Made by a program: the position numbers and the translations under genes
Part shown: piece after piece, positions 11,450-22,357 of the stretch
Layout of the letters: every line of letters starts with the position of its first letter
How positions within the stretch are numbered: position 1 is the first letter of the stretch
NCBI GenBank assembly: GCA_018257865.1
Contig: JAEUBA010000075.1
Span: 62,001-126,000 of the forward strand
Length of the DNA: 64,000 nt
From: Stereocaulon alpinum
Lineage: Eukaryota > Ascomycota > Lecanoromycetes > Lecanorales > Stereocaulaceae
Direction: 5' to 3'
Notes under the pieces: generated by a model
The model's input: only the letters and a program-made list of their open reading frames with translations
Databases searched by the model: none
Told to the model about the DNA's origin: nothing

Positions 11450-13884
11450 TCACCACCACGCACCAAGGTGGCTCATGTCTCCATTTACAGAACTGACGTC
11501 TGTGATCTCTGTCACATCTGGCATCTGGTAGTCTTGCATGAATGCATCCCATTCCGCCCAATTGATCGTGTCCATTGATTCATTGACGTTCAATGAGGCG
11601 AAAATATCTGGTGTCAGATCGTCGTCGGGGCCGAAAGGCTGTGTTGGCACTGATGTTAGCATTGTCGTTGGCATCGGTTCTGGTGACATGTCTGGTGCTG
11701 AGCCCTGCGAGTTCCAAATTTCGATGGGCTGTTGATGTTGGGACTGATCAGACGAGAGCGAAGCAAAATGGGGCAGAGGCTGTTGCTGCTGCGGCGTTGA
11801 GCTGATGCTGTTAGATCGTGACTCGTTCCTTTTCGCCTGTGCTTTGGTCATAAGTTTTCTAATTGGACGCCAGAGCATCCCTTTGCTTGAGTCCGCAATG
11901 CGCGCTGCCCAGTCGTCGAAGACTACATCAATGATTCTCCAAGCCCGCTCCACTAGTGGACCCCTGTCTTGTACACAAAGCTCAGCCAAAGCAGCTGCTA
12001 ACGAATGCCATTGGACGTAGGTCCTGAAGAACCATCGCCACGGTTCAGCGGCAGGTTCAGCGTCAAGGAGATGACTTAATTCCATGCACTGGACGGTGAC
12101 TAGTAGGACGAGGTCTCTTGCCACGTATTGATGAGAAGCGGAGCGATTGTCGTGCAAGGGAGGATGGTAGAGGCTCAAGCGAAGTCTCGCCATGATGAGT
12201 CGGGTTATGACAGCAGCAGTCCAGGTCAGTGCGTTGGATGGGTCGCAATGCATGAGGACTTCGCGCTGGAAGCGGCTTTCCAGTTGATTCAGCAAGGTTT
12301 CCTTCTGTTCAAAGGAGAACTTGGGTGGTGCGTCTTCGTCGCCCTCCATTACTGGTGGCACATAACTAACTGCAAGAGCGCTCTCCCATGCATAATGTGA
12401 GATTTTAGTCTTTGTCATCTCTGTGAAGCCTGGTCTTCCCAGTATTGGCAAAGTGCTGTCAGGGGCCATGTCACTATCATTGATGTTCAGGGGCATCTTG
12501 GTATTGAAAGAGCCTGGTAGAATGATTGGGTCAGAGCCTCGATCTTCGCAAGCACGAATATCTAGAGTGACTATCTGCCACCACAAACGACGTCGTATCT
12601 CTACGGTGAAAGGTGTCAGTCCAGACTTCGAGTTCTCGCGGTGTAAGCCATGGGCACTGGCTAAGCGAACAGCAATGCTCGTGAGCGTCCATGCGAATTG
12701 AGAATCGTCATTTGATCGAACGGCGATCTGGGTATACAGCTTAGCACTGCTCTTCAGAAAGCACAAGATCTGATTCAGGATAGTCGCTTCGTTGCCCAAA
12801 CAGAGGACATTGCAACTCCCCAGTAGATGATTAGCGACGATAAGAGACAATACTGACAATGAATATGGCTAAAGCCTGGATTGTCCCCAATTCCGTCGTG
12901 TTCATGAGATCAGCATTGACCAATGCTGTTTCTGTACCAGATCTGTATCTAGCTAGCAAGGATTCTCGCCCATCCTGAAAGCATTGCTGACATTGGTCCT
13001 CTTTCAGAGATGTGATTGCGGCATAGTACACTGAGAACAGTAAAGCCTCAATGTAATTACCAGAGGGTATCTTCTGGGGATCGGCTGAGGCCTTCGATAT
13101 TAGGTTTCGCAGCGTTGGTATATGTAGGACTTTAAACATAGGATCAACGTTGCGGGCATAGAAATCACAAAGAAGGGGTATATGGGCAGAAGTAGGATGT
13201 AGGCAAGGCAAGTCTTTGGGCAGCAGCGCGCTGGGGCCGAACACCGTGTACGAATGAGAGCTCGTTGTCTCAGATGGCGATTGCGCTGGGTTTGGGGATA
13301 TTTCTTCCCCGTCCGAGACATCGTCCATTGTGTGCCGTAGCCCTTCGACCTATAGCACAGCAAGTGGTCAGCCAGTCCGAAAAGCTACATTGCAAGACCT
13401 TTGCAGGCCACGATTGATTGATGTCTACCTCGTTCGTGAGGCTGCGCCAGAATCCACTGCCAATAAACCTGCTAACGTCCATGCCAGTCTCTTGTGAAGA
13501 TCGAGTCCCATCAAACACCGGCCCCTTACTCTCTGGTGTTACTGGGCTTCCTGCCCCTGACGAGGCGACCTTGTTCTCGATCATGTCCTTTCCCTCTACC
13601 TTCAGCTTCTCAATAAGCTCTTCCATTCTTCCCAGCCGGCGCAGAAGCTCCTCGTTATTTGCTTTTGAGCCATCGCGCCTCTTCTTAGGGTGTCTGACAC
13701 GTTCGGGGAAGACACAATCAAGTCCAGAGCGCTTGCAATTGGAGCATGGATTGGACTTGTCACATTTGATCTTCCTCTGCCTGCAATGTGTACAGCTTAG
13801 AGGCTGCTGTGTGGTTCGCCGTGGCAGTGTCGAGCTGTTAGAGATCAATCCCCCACTCCCAGTACGCTGGATTTGCCCATCCAT
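11450..13884 (-). CDS. Zn(II)2Cys6 transcription factor with fungal-specific regulatory domain
   Basis: Exons 13884-13429, 13349-12858 and 12727-11450 (introns 79 and 130 bp; the second has branch site GCTAAG and acceptor ACCCAG) give 741 aa. Residues 31-57 hold the binuclear zinc cluster with cysteines at 31, 34, 41, 47, 50 and 57 (C-X2-C-X6-C-X5-C-X2-C-X6-C). A basic linker (HPKKRRDG) and a short coiled coil near 80-98 for dimerisation follow. The middle region is the fungal_trans domain (LHIPTLR, RSNDDSQFAWTLTSIAVRLASAHGLHRE, RRRLWWQIVTLD). The C-terminus is glutamine-rich then acidic, a likely activation region. It is nuclear and binds CGG-type sites. The regulated pathway cannot be read from context. 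Confidence 0.9.
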
Positions 13885-14917
13885 GGCAATAGAGTGGTCT
13901 CGCTAGCGAAAAGGGAGGCATGTTGTTCTTTATGACACATTTCTAGGCTGCGCTCAAATTGTAGCTCGAAAGCGGTAAAACTTCAGCCCGCCGTATTCGT
14001 ACCACTCTCTAGTGTCAGGGGTCGAGAACCCAGAACCGTGGCTTTATCTGACTTATCTCACTTAGTAATCTTCTATCTCGTCACTTTAAAGATCTCAAAG
14101 CCGTATAAAGCACGCACAGTCCCTGTCAAAGCGACAGCGTGCTCATAGTGCGGGGTAGGACATGAGATCGGCATGTTCGCCATTCCCATGTGAAGGCACT
14201 TGTGCATGAACGGCATTGGCGTTGTCACTTGACCGGTGTTGGGTCCGCAGCGCTGGTATCCCAAACCTTAGGTTTTCTTGGCTTTTCGGTTTTCGAGTCT
14301 CTTACCGTACATACATTGTCGCAAATTGTCAATTGTAATCTATCCGGCTTGTATGGCTTCTCGTTGTGGGACTTTCACCGCAGCGGTATTTTGATCTCAA
14401 CGCTTACTCAAAAATCGCGCCTACTCACCTAGAGATCGGTGTCTGTACTACGATGATAAGGACGTCCATAGTCGTGTATGCGATGCATTCATGTAGCGTG
14501 ATAAGGTAATTTATCTGTAAGCATTCAGAGTTTCCACCGATTTACTGTTATCGATGGATTTTTTACCTGGATTCACAATGCTCCACCGTCTGGGCAGCAT
14601 TGAGTTATATTGTTTCTTTTGCATCAATGTTTCCGTCTGAAACCTTAAGTCTTCTAGACTAATCGTGAGCGAGAAACTCAGTTGGGCTCTATGGTAAGGC
14701 TGATATGCTAGATGACTGTTCGACTTGACAGCTCGCTTAGATGTGTCGATGACGACAATAGCCATGACGAAAGAGATACATTGCAGTCGGTACCTAAGCT
14801 GCTCTCATGAGCACTTTCGTTGTTCACAAGAGAACTTTGGTAGCTCAGCAGCTTTACTTGTCTACAAAAGTCAACAATTACCATATCAAATTCTAGACCC
14901 AATTATATAAATCAAAA
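13885..14917. other. Intergenic, divergent promoters
   Basis: About 1 kb between the transcription factor and the small gene at 14918. It is AT-richer near 14500-14900 and contains only short frames. No RNA gene or repeat was recognised. Confidence 0.5.
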
Positions 14918-15402
14918 ATGGCATCACAAGACGCCCATCCCCAAGGCGGTTCAATCACCGACATGGCCGTCGAAGGGACTACCGTCCCAGCCGATTCTGC
15001 AACCCAACGCACTATTCCCTCTGTCCCTCGCCCAGGCCAAATCACAGAGCCGTCCGACGACCCGAACAATTACGGCTCAGCAAATCTTGCCTCAGCAGCG
15101 GACAATGCACAAGATATCAGCCGCGTGTGTTCCAGCCTTAGGATCCTTGAGGGGTTTTACTGACACCTACATAGACAACACGAGACAAAGCACCTACCGA
15201 AGACGTGATCACAGGAACTGGTGATACTATGCCGTCTGAGGTTGGCTCGAAACGTCTCCACAATGTTGTGAATGCAGATCTTAGTAAGGGTCATGGGAGA
15301 TATGATAAGCATGTTAGGCAGAAGGGAAGTGATCAGGAGAAGGGTGCTAGTGAAGGAGCCGAGGAGGATGAGGTTGTGGATGGTGTTGTTGGTGGACGTT
15401 GA
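14918..15402 (+). CDS. Small hydrophilic, probably disordered protein, 144 aa
   Basis: Two exons, 14918-15124 and 15175-15402, with a 50-bp intron (GTGTGT...CATAG) between complete codons. The product is rich in Gly, Asp, Glu, Ser and Lys with no hydrophobic core, signal or membrane segment. Motifs such as SDDPNNYGSANLASAADNAQDISR and the basic-acidic C-terminus suggest an intrinsically disordered protein, like small fungal stress-associated proteins. I do not recognise a named family. It sits tail to tail with UTP3, about 250 bp away. Confidence 0.65.
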
Positions 15403-15653
15403 AAGCCCCGTTTGAGACGGTTTATTAGAAAGCAACGACCAATGTGTGGACACCAGACATTTGCCGGACGACAAAGAGCATCATCAAGGGGATATCCATG
15501 AGCAATATCGCAGATTCGGGGGCTAATTTGCTTAAGCCCTTAGTCGCAGCTGATAGAATTGTACATGCTTGCCGATAGAAAGACAACATATGAAAGTCAA
15601 TAAAGGTCTTTACCGGCAGCTGATGCACCTTGATCCTTCCCTCTACGAAAAAT

Positions 15654-17713
15654 CTATAGCTTAATACTCCTAACCAAATCCCTCTTAATCCCCGTCTTCT
15701 CCCCACTATACCCACCCCTCGGTTCCCCACCCTTCCAAACCGGCCTAATACTCCCCAACTTCTTCTTCTTCTCCTCATACTTCTTCCTCTTCTTGACCCT
15801 CGGATTCCTCACATCTTTCTTCCTCTTCGGTGCCAATCCCTTATTCTTCTCGATAGCATACGAAATCGCTCGTTTGCCGTCTACGCTTTCGTCTTCGACT
15901 ATGCGTACGATGCCGCCTTCTTTTTCTGCTTGGGCGTGGGCGGCTGCGAGAGCGGCTTTGGCGGTTTTTTTATCTGCGGAACGGGAGGCTACGAGGTCGT
16001 AGTAGTCTTCTGAGCCGCTTCCTGCGCCGTTTCGGAGCTCTTGCGCTGTCACGTGGTCTTCTGCGTCGCTAGGGCCGCCGAGGGGGTCGCCTTTACTACT
16101 CTCTTTGGGCTTCTTGCCGCGGTTTTCGGCTTCAGCGTTCAGCCTTGCTTGGCGATCTTTCAGCCGTTCGCGGTAGGGTATGTCTGCATCACCACCTGCG
16201 TCACGGCCAGCAGCATCTCGCTTGTTGGATTTCTGCGCGATCTGGGATGTGTAGAAGCGGAGACTCTTCTTTCGCTTGGCTTTCTCGGCTGCTTCGTGGG
16301 CTGTGAGGGTTGTTTGTTCGCCAAAATCTGAGTCGGGGTCTTCTTGAGCATTGCTTGGCTTAGTCGAGGTCTTAGATGGCTTAGACAGTTTCTTGGTGTT
16401 CGTTATAAGAGCCGAGAGGCCTGCGAGCTCTTCCTCGGTCTTGCGGAAGCGTTCGGCTCGTCGTTCATCTGCTTCGGCTTGGGCTGCGTCTGCTGCTTTC
16501 TGCGCTTTGCTCTTGCGGTGTTTTCGCTTTTTGAGGGGCTTACGGTCCCCATTGACTGCGCCATTAGGTATGACCATTTTCTCGCTGTGGCCGTTCTGTA
16601 ATGGGCCCTCTTCATCAATTGACTTCGTAAATACTGGCACAGCAACATTCTTTACTTTCTCCCAGAGATCTCGACACGCGACTAGTGTCTCCATAATCGT
16701 ATGATCTCGGAGCTCCTCTGGCGGCATAGCTGCAGGCGAGTTGTCTGAACCTGCTTCGCCAGATGTGAATAACGCAAAGTACATAGACAGTGCAGCTAAA
16801 TACGCTCGCAATGTGTTCAATTTCAGGACCGCAATTGGGGTGGATAAGGCCTGCGCGTCATTAGATCCATTGGTAATAGTAGCTCTCAGCCTTTGTATAG
16901 CCTCCGCCTCTGTAGCAGCCGTCTGTAGATCTTCATGAACACTTTGCAGCTCCAGAAATTCCCTAGACAAAGGCTTAAACTCCGGGTATCGTATTCTCAG
17001 TATCTTCAAGCGCTCCTCCGGCCCCATGGCGTCCGTGATCTCCAATTTCGGGAGGCTGATGATCTTGCCTCGTCCTTTCCCGTCATCGTCACTGTCATTG
17101 CCAGCTTCCTTCCAGTCAATTTCATCAAAGCCGAAGTCCGCCTCTGTCATTCCCTGTAGCTGCTTTTGCTGGAGTCTTCTAGCCTCTGCCTCCTCTTCTA
17201 AAGCATCGGCTTCCGTCTCAATCTTGTCGGCATCATAATAGTCTTTCCTCGAAGTTCCCCAACCACCAACATCTTCGTTCTCCTCTGCCGCAACAGAAGC
17301 TTCTGAGTCTGAATCGAGTGGTCTTTGCCCTAGTTTGGCAAGTTTAACCCGCCTCTTAGAAGGCTCTGGGGTCTCCTCGGCGTCCTCAAACTCGTCAGAA
17401 TCCGAGAAGTCGTCACTAGCTGCGAGGACTTCTTCGTCGGATCGCTCGAAGAAAGCGTCTGGCTCGCGAGTCAGCCTCCAGAACACCTCACAGCCCTGGC
17501 GACACAGAACGAACCTTCCTCTAGTGCTTTCCTCTGTCTTTTCTGCGCCGGACCTTCTTCTAGCAGTATCTTATCACGGTTGATGTGGAACTCATCCTCT
17601 GAATCCGCCACATCTTCGTAACTGTTGATCCGCAGCTTGCTATCTCTCTCTCTTTCTCCTCTGGGCTTATCATCACCGAATGGCCGACCTCCAGCCTTCC
17701 TCTTCTTTGCCAT
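15654..17713 (-). CDS. UTP3: Utp3/Sas10, small-subunit processome protein
   Basis: Exons 17713-17515 and 17458-15654, separated by a 56-bp intron (GTTCGT...GCCAG), give 667 aa. The start is MAKKRKAGGRPFG at 17713. The protein has acidic, serine-rich N-terminal regions (SDEEVLAASDDFSDSDE), a central Sas10/Utp3 helical domain (GPEERLKILRIRYPEFKPLSREF) and the diagnostic C-terminal Sas10 motif with RVKKRKKYEEKKKKLGSIRP and GIKRDLVRSIKL. The family belongs to the U3 snoRNP/SSU processome in the nucleolus, needed for 18S rRNA maturation; yeast Sas10 was also linked to silencing. The gene is divergent from TSC10 across only about 132 bp. Confidence 0.92.
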
Positions 17714-17845
17714 ATTGGAGTGCTGGAAGAAATCGGGCTTGTGAATTCGAATGTGAAATTTCGTGGCCTCGGCGTTAACAAAATCCACGGAGATAAATAG
17801 CGCCACTCCATCGAGATACTAACAGCCTTGCCGCGTAGCTTCGCG
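17714..17845. promoter_or_regulatory. Compact bidirectional promoter, UTP3/TSC10
   Basis: Only 132 bp lie between two divergent ATGs, so both promoters and both 5' leaders must fit or overlap here. No TATA box is evident. Confidence 0.6.
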
Positions 17846-19035
17846 ATGGTAGAACACAATCCATTGACGTTGATAAAGCGCCTCTATCACAGTCGATGGC
17901 CTTGGGTCTTGCTTGGGCTTCTGCTCTACTGGTCCTTTTCTTATCTGTTCTCATATTTGACAGAATGGGTGGCTTCCAGAGCAAGAACCAGTTCCCCGTT
18001 GATGGCAGGGCATGTCCGTCTACCCAATCCGTGTAGGATCTCAGCTGACAACGGCGAGCAGACTGTGATCCTAACAGGCGGTTCGCAAGGAATGGGCAAG
18101 GCCGTTGCAGAGCTACTTGCTAAAAAGGGTGCCAATGTCCTAATCGTTGCGCGAACTGTGGATAAGCTTGAAGCTGCACTGAAGGACATCTCCGTACGCC
18201 ATTGAGCCTCCCGTCACGCCCATTCATAGTTTTAATAGATGTACAGGCAGCTGCCATCCACCCTTCAACCCAACGCTTCCACTACATAAGCGCAGACCTA
18301 ACCTCCCCCACCGAGTCAACCCGCATAATAACAGAAGCAACGAAATGGAACAACAACCAACCCCCCGAGATCCTAATCTGCTGCGCCGGCTCAGCGACGC
18401 CCGGCCTATTCATCGATCTCCCAACCCCAATCATAAAAGAGCAAATGGAAACAAACTACTACTCCTCCGCCTACATAGCTTACGCATTCCTCCAACCCTG
18501 GCTGCAAAATCCCGCTGGATCGAAAAGTAAACTAGCGAAACACATAGTCTTCACCTCCTCTATAGCTGCCCTACTCCCGATAGTAGGATACAGTCTCTAC
18601 ACACCCTCAAAAGTCGCACTACGTGCCCTAGCAGATACACTATCACAAGAACTCCTCCTCTACCACCCCCTCTGCAACATACGCACGCACACCATCTTCC
18701 CCGGCACAATCTACTCTCCCGGCCTCGAGATCGAAAACCAAACCAAACCCGCCATCACAAAGAAGATAGAAGAAAGTGATGGTGGGCAAACATGCGAGGA
18801 AGTAGCGGCGTCTACTGTTAAGGGCTTGGAGAGGGGCGAGGAATTGATTACTACGAGTGGGATTGTGGGGGTTGCGTTGAAGGCGGGGATGTTGGGGACT
18901 AGTAGAAGGAATGGATGGGGGGTTGTGGACACGGTTGTTGGGTGGATTGCGGTGGTTTTGTTGGTGGTTGTTAGGAGGGATTTGGATGGGACTGTTAGGA
19001 AGTGGGGGAGGGAGAGGTTGGGGAAGGAGAAATGA
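17846..19035 (+). CDS. TSC10: 3-ketodihydrosphingosine reductase (Tsc10/KDSR)
   Basis: Exons 17846-18193 and 18247-19035 with a 53-bp intron (GTACGC...TACAG) give 378 aa. The first true ATG is at 17846. Residues about 19-40 form an N-terminal membrane anchor. The SDR cofactor loop TGGSQGMG is at 77-84, followed by ADLT, ICCAG, the catalytic serine in FTSSIAAL and the YTPSK tyrosine-lysine pair. A second hydrophobic segment near the C-terminus (VVGWIAVVLLVVV) matches the family's ER-membrane topology. The enzyme reduces 3-ketodihydrosphingosine to dihydrosphingosine with NADPH, the second step of sphingolipid synthesis. Length is somewhat longer than yeast Tsc10. Confidence 0.92.
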
Positions 19036-19448
19036 AATTTGTGGGGAGAGTTGCGTGAGGTTGGGTAGAGGCGTGGTGAATGTTAGTGGTGATACCCCAT
19101 ATCACCATTGCAGATCACTCAATCGGAATCAAATGTGTGGTATGGATTTGAAGCACTGTCTTTGCGCAAGGCATACGAAGCTCCTTTCATGATGATGGGC
19201 AAAAGGCCAAAGCGAACAGATAACGAAATATTTGACTATCTAAAACTGCATGCGTCACGAGCGTTGTGGGTATCACATACAACAATGCAACTCAATATCA
19301 TACATCTTCCCCAGCAGTACTCTTAATTTTAATCTGAACTCGAATTGCCCCAGTACACTATTCCACACTCTTCCGTCGATCCAGCTTCTGGTCATTAATT
19401 GTACCGCGCGCTGACTGACTCTCTCCAAATGCCCCGTTGAGCGCTCAG
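19036..19448. other. Intergenic between convergent TSC10 and GLE1
   Basis: About 410 bp of shared 3' flank with no gene or repeat recognised. Confidence 0.5.
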
Positions 19449-21122
19449 TCATAGCACGAGTTTCTTTTCCCTCCTCAAAACATCCAGCAATCCAGCCAGC
19501 GCCTTGCTAGCCACACTTGGCGGGGATCGCTTCGGCAGCTCTACCAGCACATGTCTCAAAGCCGCCATCGCTGCATCCCCAAAGAATTGCAAGAACTTGG
19601 CTTCGTAGCCCTCTATCATCCCCTTAAGCACAACAAAGTGGGTTTGTGTGATCTGATCGGAAGGTACGTTCGCAATCCGTGCCAGAGCTTGCCAGTAGTG
19701 ATGATCGGGATAAGGGTTCTTTGCTCGCGCCTTCTCATAGTTCTTTAACGATATGCCTGCGAAACCGGCGCCCAGGCCTGTCATTCGTTCGAAATGTCGT
19801 TGTTGTGGGATGAAGGGCCCTCCGTCATCCTCTTTTGACCATCCCAGGCGTCGCTTGCCTTCGATTGATTGTTCGTCTCCGTAGATTCCGAAGAGCACTG
19901 GACACACTACATGAAATTTGGCGATGAGGATATCGATGAGACTGATCTCTTTCCAGCGAAGATCGCTGATGGCGAATATGTGGCTTGCAACGGTACCTAT
20001 AGGATCGGCTATCTGGGGCTTAACACCGGCCTCGTCCACGAACTGTGCAACAATTGCCTTGGCGAAGATATTGAGGAGATAAACAAGTAGTGCAGGACCC
20101 TTCGGATCGTCTATTTGCTGTGGAGGCGAAGCTAGGTACAGGGTTACGTCGACACTAGGCTCAGCAAGGGTAGCGGCCTTCTTGAGGACATTCATGATAT
20201 TCCTCAGCTATAGCGACAGATTAGCATGATGCATAGATACGTAGTTGATCTGACAAACCTGGTTTTGATTTGCGCCTTTGCCTTCCCTCACCTGTCCCAC
20301 AGACTTTCTGATTTCCCTACGCATGTCTCCCATAGCGTGTTTCAAATCTGTGTTTTGCTTTGCCTGAGAAGCCATACCTTTGCGCAGTTCTTTCAATCTT
20401 TGATGGATAGTGAGGTAGCGTTGATGTTCTTCCTCAGTTTGAGAATTCGATTGGGCTGATCGTTTTGGCTGTAGAGCTTGCTGGGCCTGCTGAGTAGACG
20501 TAGTTGAGATTGGGGCTGGAGCGCTCTGCGCGGCTTTTACTTTGGCAGCTTGAGCTTCTTCCTTGCGTCTCACCACCGCCTGCTGTTCTTCTTTCAAGCG
20601 TTGTGCAATCTCGGCATCTTTTCGCTCTTTCTCCACTTGTCTCTTATCAGCAGCCTCTTTCTCTTTTCTCTTCGCCTCTGCGACTTTCCTCTCTTCTAGT
20701 TCCGCGGTCCTAGCGCGCTCTTCTTCCCTCTTCCGATTCGCTGCTATCCTTTGCTCTTCTTCTCTACGCAGCCTGTCAGTTTCCTTCTGGGCCTCTTCTT
20801 CACGTCGTCTTCTCTCAGCTAGAATTTGCTGCTCAAGCTGGGCCCTCGCCTGTTCAGCCTCCAGTCGAACCCTATCATGTCTGGCAGAGGCCTCATTCAG
20901 AGCTTCCTTATGCAGAGCCTCGCGTTGCTCGTTCTCAAGATCTAATTGAGCGTTGAAATCTTCTTGTGCAGAAATTGCTAATTGCTGAAGCTCCCATTGC
21001 AGCTGTCTCGAAGGACTGTCGGTGGCTAACCTGTAAGGGGAGGTAGTAACATCTATTATAGATCTTGGCGTCCTTGGAGACGAGAATCGCCCTGAGCGTT
21101 GTGTTGTCTTTGTACGCGACAT
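19449..21122 (-). CDS. GLE1: Gle1, nuclear-pore mRNA export factor
   Basis: Exons 21122-20259 and 20207-19449 with a 51-bp intron (GTTTGT...TATAG) give 540 aa. The ATG is at 21122; codons before it in the same frame lack an ATG. Residues about 50-220 form a very long charged coiled coil (REEEQRIAANRKREEERAR). The C-terminal Gle1 domain is all-helical with LYLASPPQQIDDPKGPALLVYLLNIFAKA, PIGTVASHIF and GIYGDEQSIEGKRRLGW. Gle1, with inositol hexakisphosphate, activates the DEAD-box ATPase Dbp5 on the cytoplasmic face of the pore to release exported mRNPs. Architecture and length match fungal Gle1. Confidence 0.93.
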
Positions 21123-22357
21123 CTTATAGACGAAAGACGATGGTGTGTATTCGTGTGTTAGTTCGGCGTTCAAGATCTATGTTGGTACCAATGAAGAAGG
21201 TCATATCATTCTTCACCCAGGTTGACTTGTGTTCGACTGCAGCTGATTGTAATTATCTTGGTAAGGTAAGATAGTCTCGCTGGGTGACGTAGTGTAGATG
21301 TTGGGGGGTTGGAAGTCTTCAGCCATTGATAATTGTTGAAAGGAGACTGCGCGGAGGTGTAGAGCTGTTGTAAGAGGTAGTGTGTTCATATCAAGGTAGA
21401 TTTGGCGAGTCCATCTTCAAAACGCGGAATGTAGCCGAGTCAGCAGTTGTGACGCGGGACCAAAGCCTTGGATCTCGATCAGAGAATTGCCTTATTCTTG
21501 ACATTCTCTCTCAAGGCGCAAAGATGACGGCATTTACATAGAGTTCTGTAATTATTCCATTTTCACAGCATAAGACTCATAACATCTACAAAACAAGAAA
21601 CCAAAGCTACTAAATTAGCTGCTATGGCACCTCCTGTCTCAGGGGGTTTGTAAATAAGTCGCTTCTCCAACACACCTGATTTGGCCGTTAATAGCGATTA
21701 TTAGACGAATAGGTAGTTTTTAGTATTTAACCCCTTTGTAAATAATAGCCAAAGCTGTATCAGTAAACTGTAGCGGATATTCATAATACATTGTTCATGG
21801 GTAGTCCAGGCAATAATCTTTCACAAGTTCGGAGAAAGAGCGACGGCGACCTACACTCCATTCGGACCTGGCTCTTTCGACTTTTATTTCCACGCTCCTT
21901 CATCACCTCTACCTTTCCACGTCACTCCCTTCCAAATTCTTCTACCATCCTTTCTCGATCGTTGTCTCTCCCTTTTGCCACCTGTCCTTGTCATTAAGAC
22001 GTTCACTATTGCGTTGCGAACGCAGCTATCAGCTATACCTCTCTTTTGCGGGGAGAACGCAACGTCACCGTACAGCAACCCAGCGTGCATGCTACACGGC
22101 TATCGCAGCATCAACCATCCTTACTCTCCACTTCTTCATCCTCTCCTTTCTGGAACCCGAGGTTCGCAGGTCTCGCTGTTGAACACTTTTGGCAGACCTA
22201 GCCGCATAGATCGGACCGTGTCTGACATATCCAGTTAATACACCATTACAATTTCAACACTGTTCGTCCGGCGCTCTACATGACATCTGACTGCTTGAAC
22301 TTCTCAAAGACATCCTCGAGGCGCTAGACCCACTTTCCAAGCTTCATTATTGCAAAC
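21123..22357. other. Intergenic, GLE1/SSD1 divergent promoters with AT-rich islet
   Basis: 1.2 kb between divergent genes. 21590-21790 is distinctly AT-richer with many stop codons. The 400 bp before SSD1 are pyrimidine-rich and may be a long transcribed leader with several upstream ATGs. No coding exon was supported. Confidence 0.45.

Noticed and set aside
20563..20949. 128-codon + frame rich in Ser and Arg
   Set aside because: Antisense shadow of the Gle1 coiled coil.
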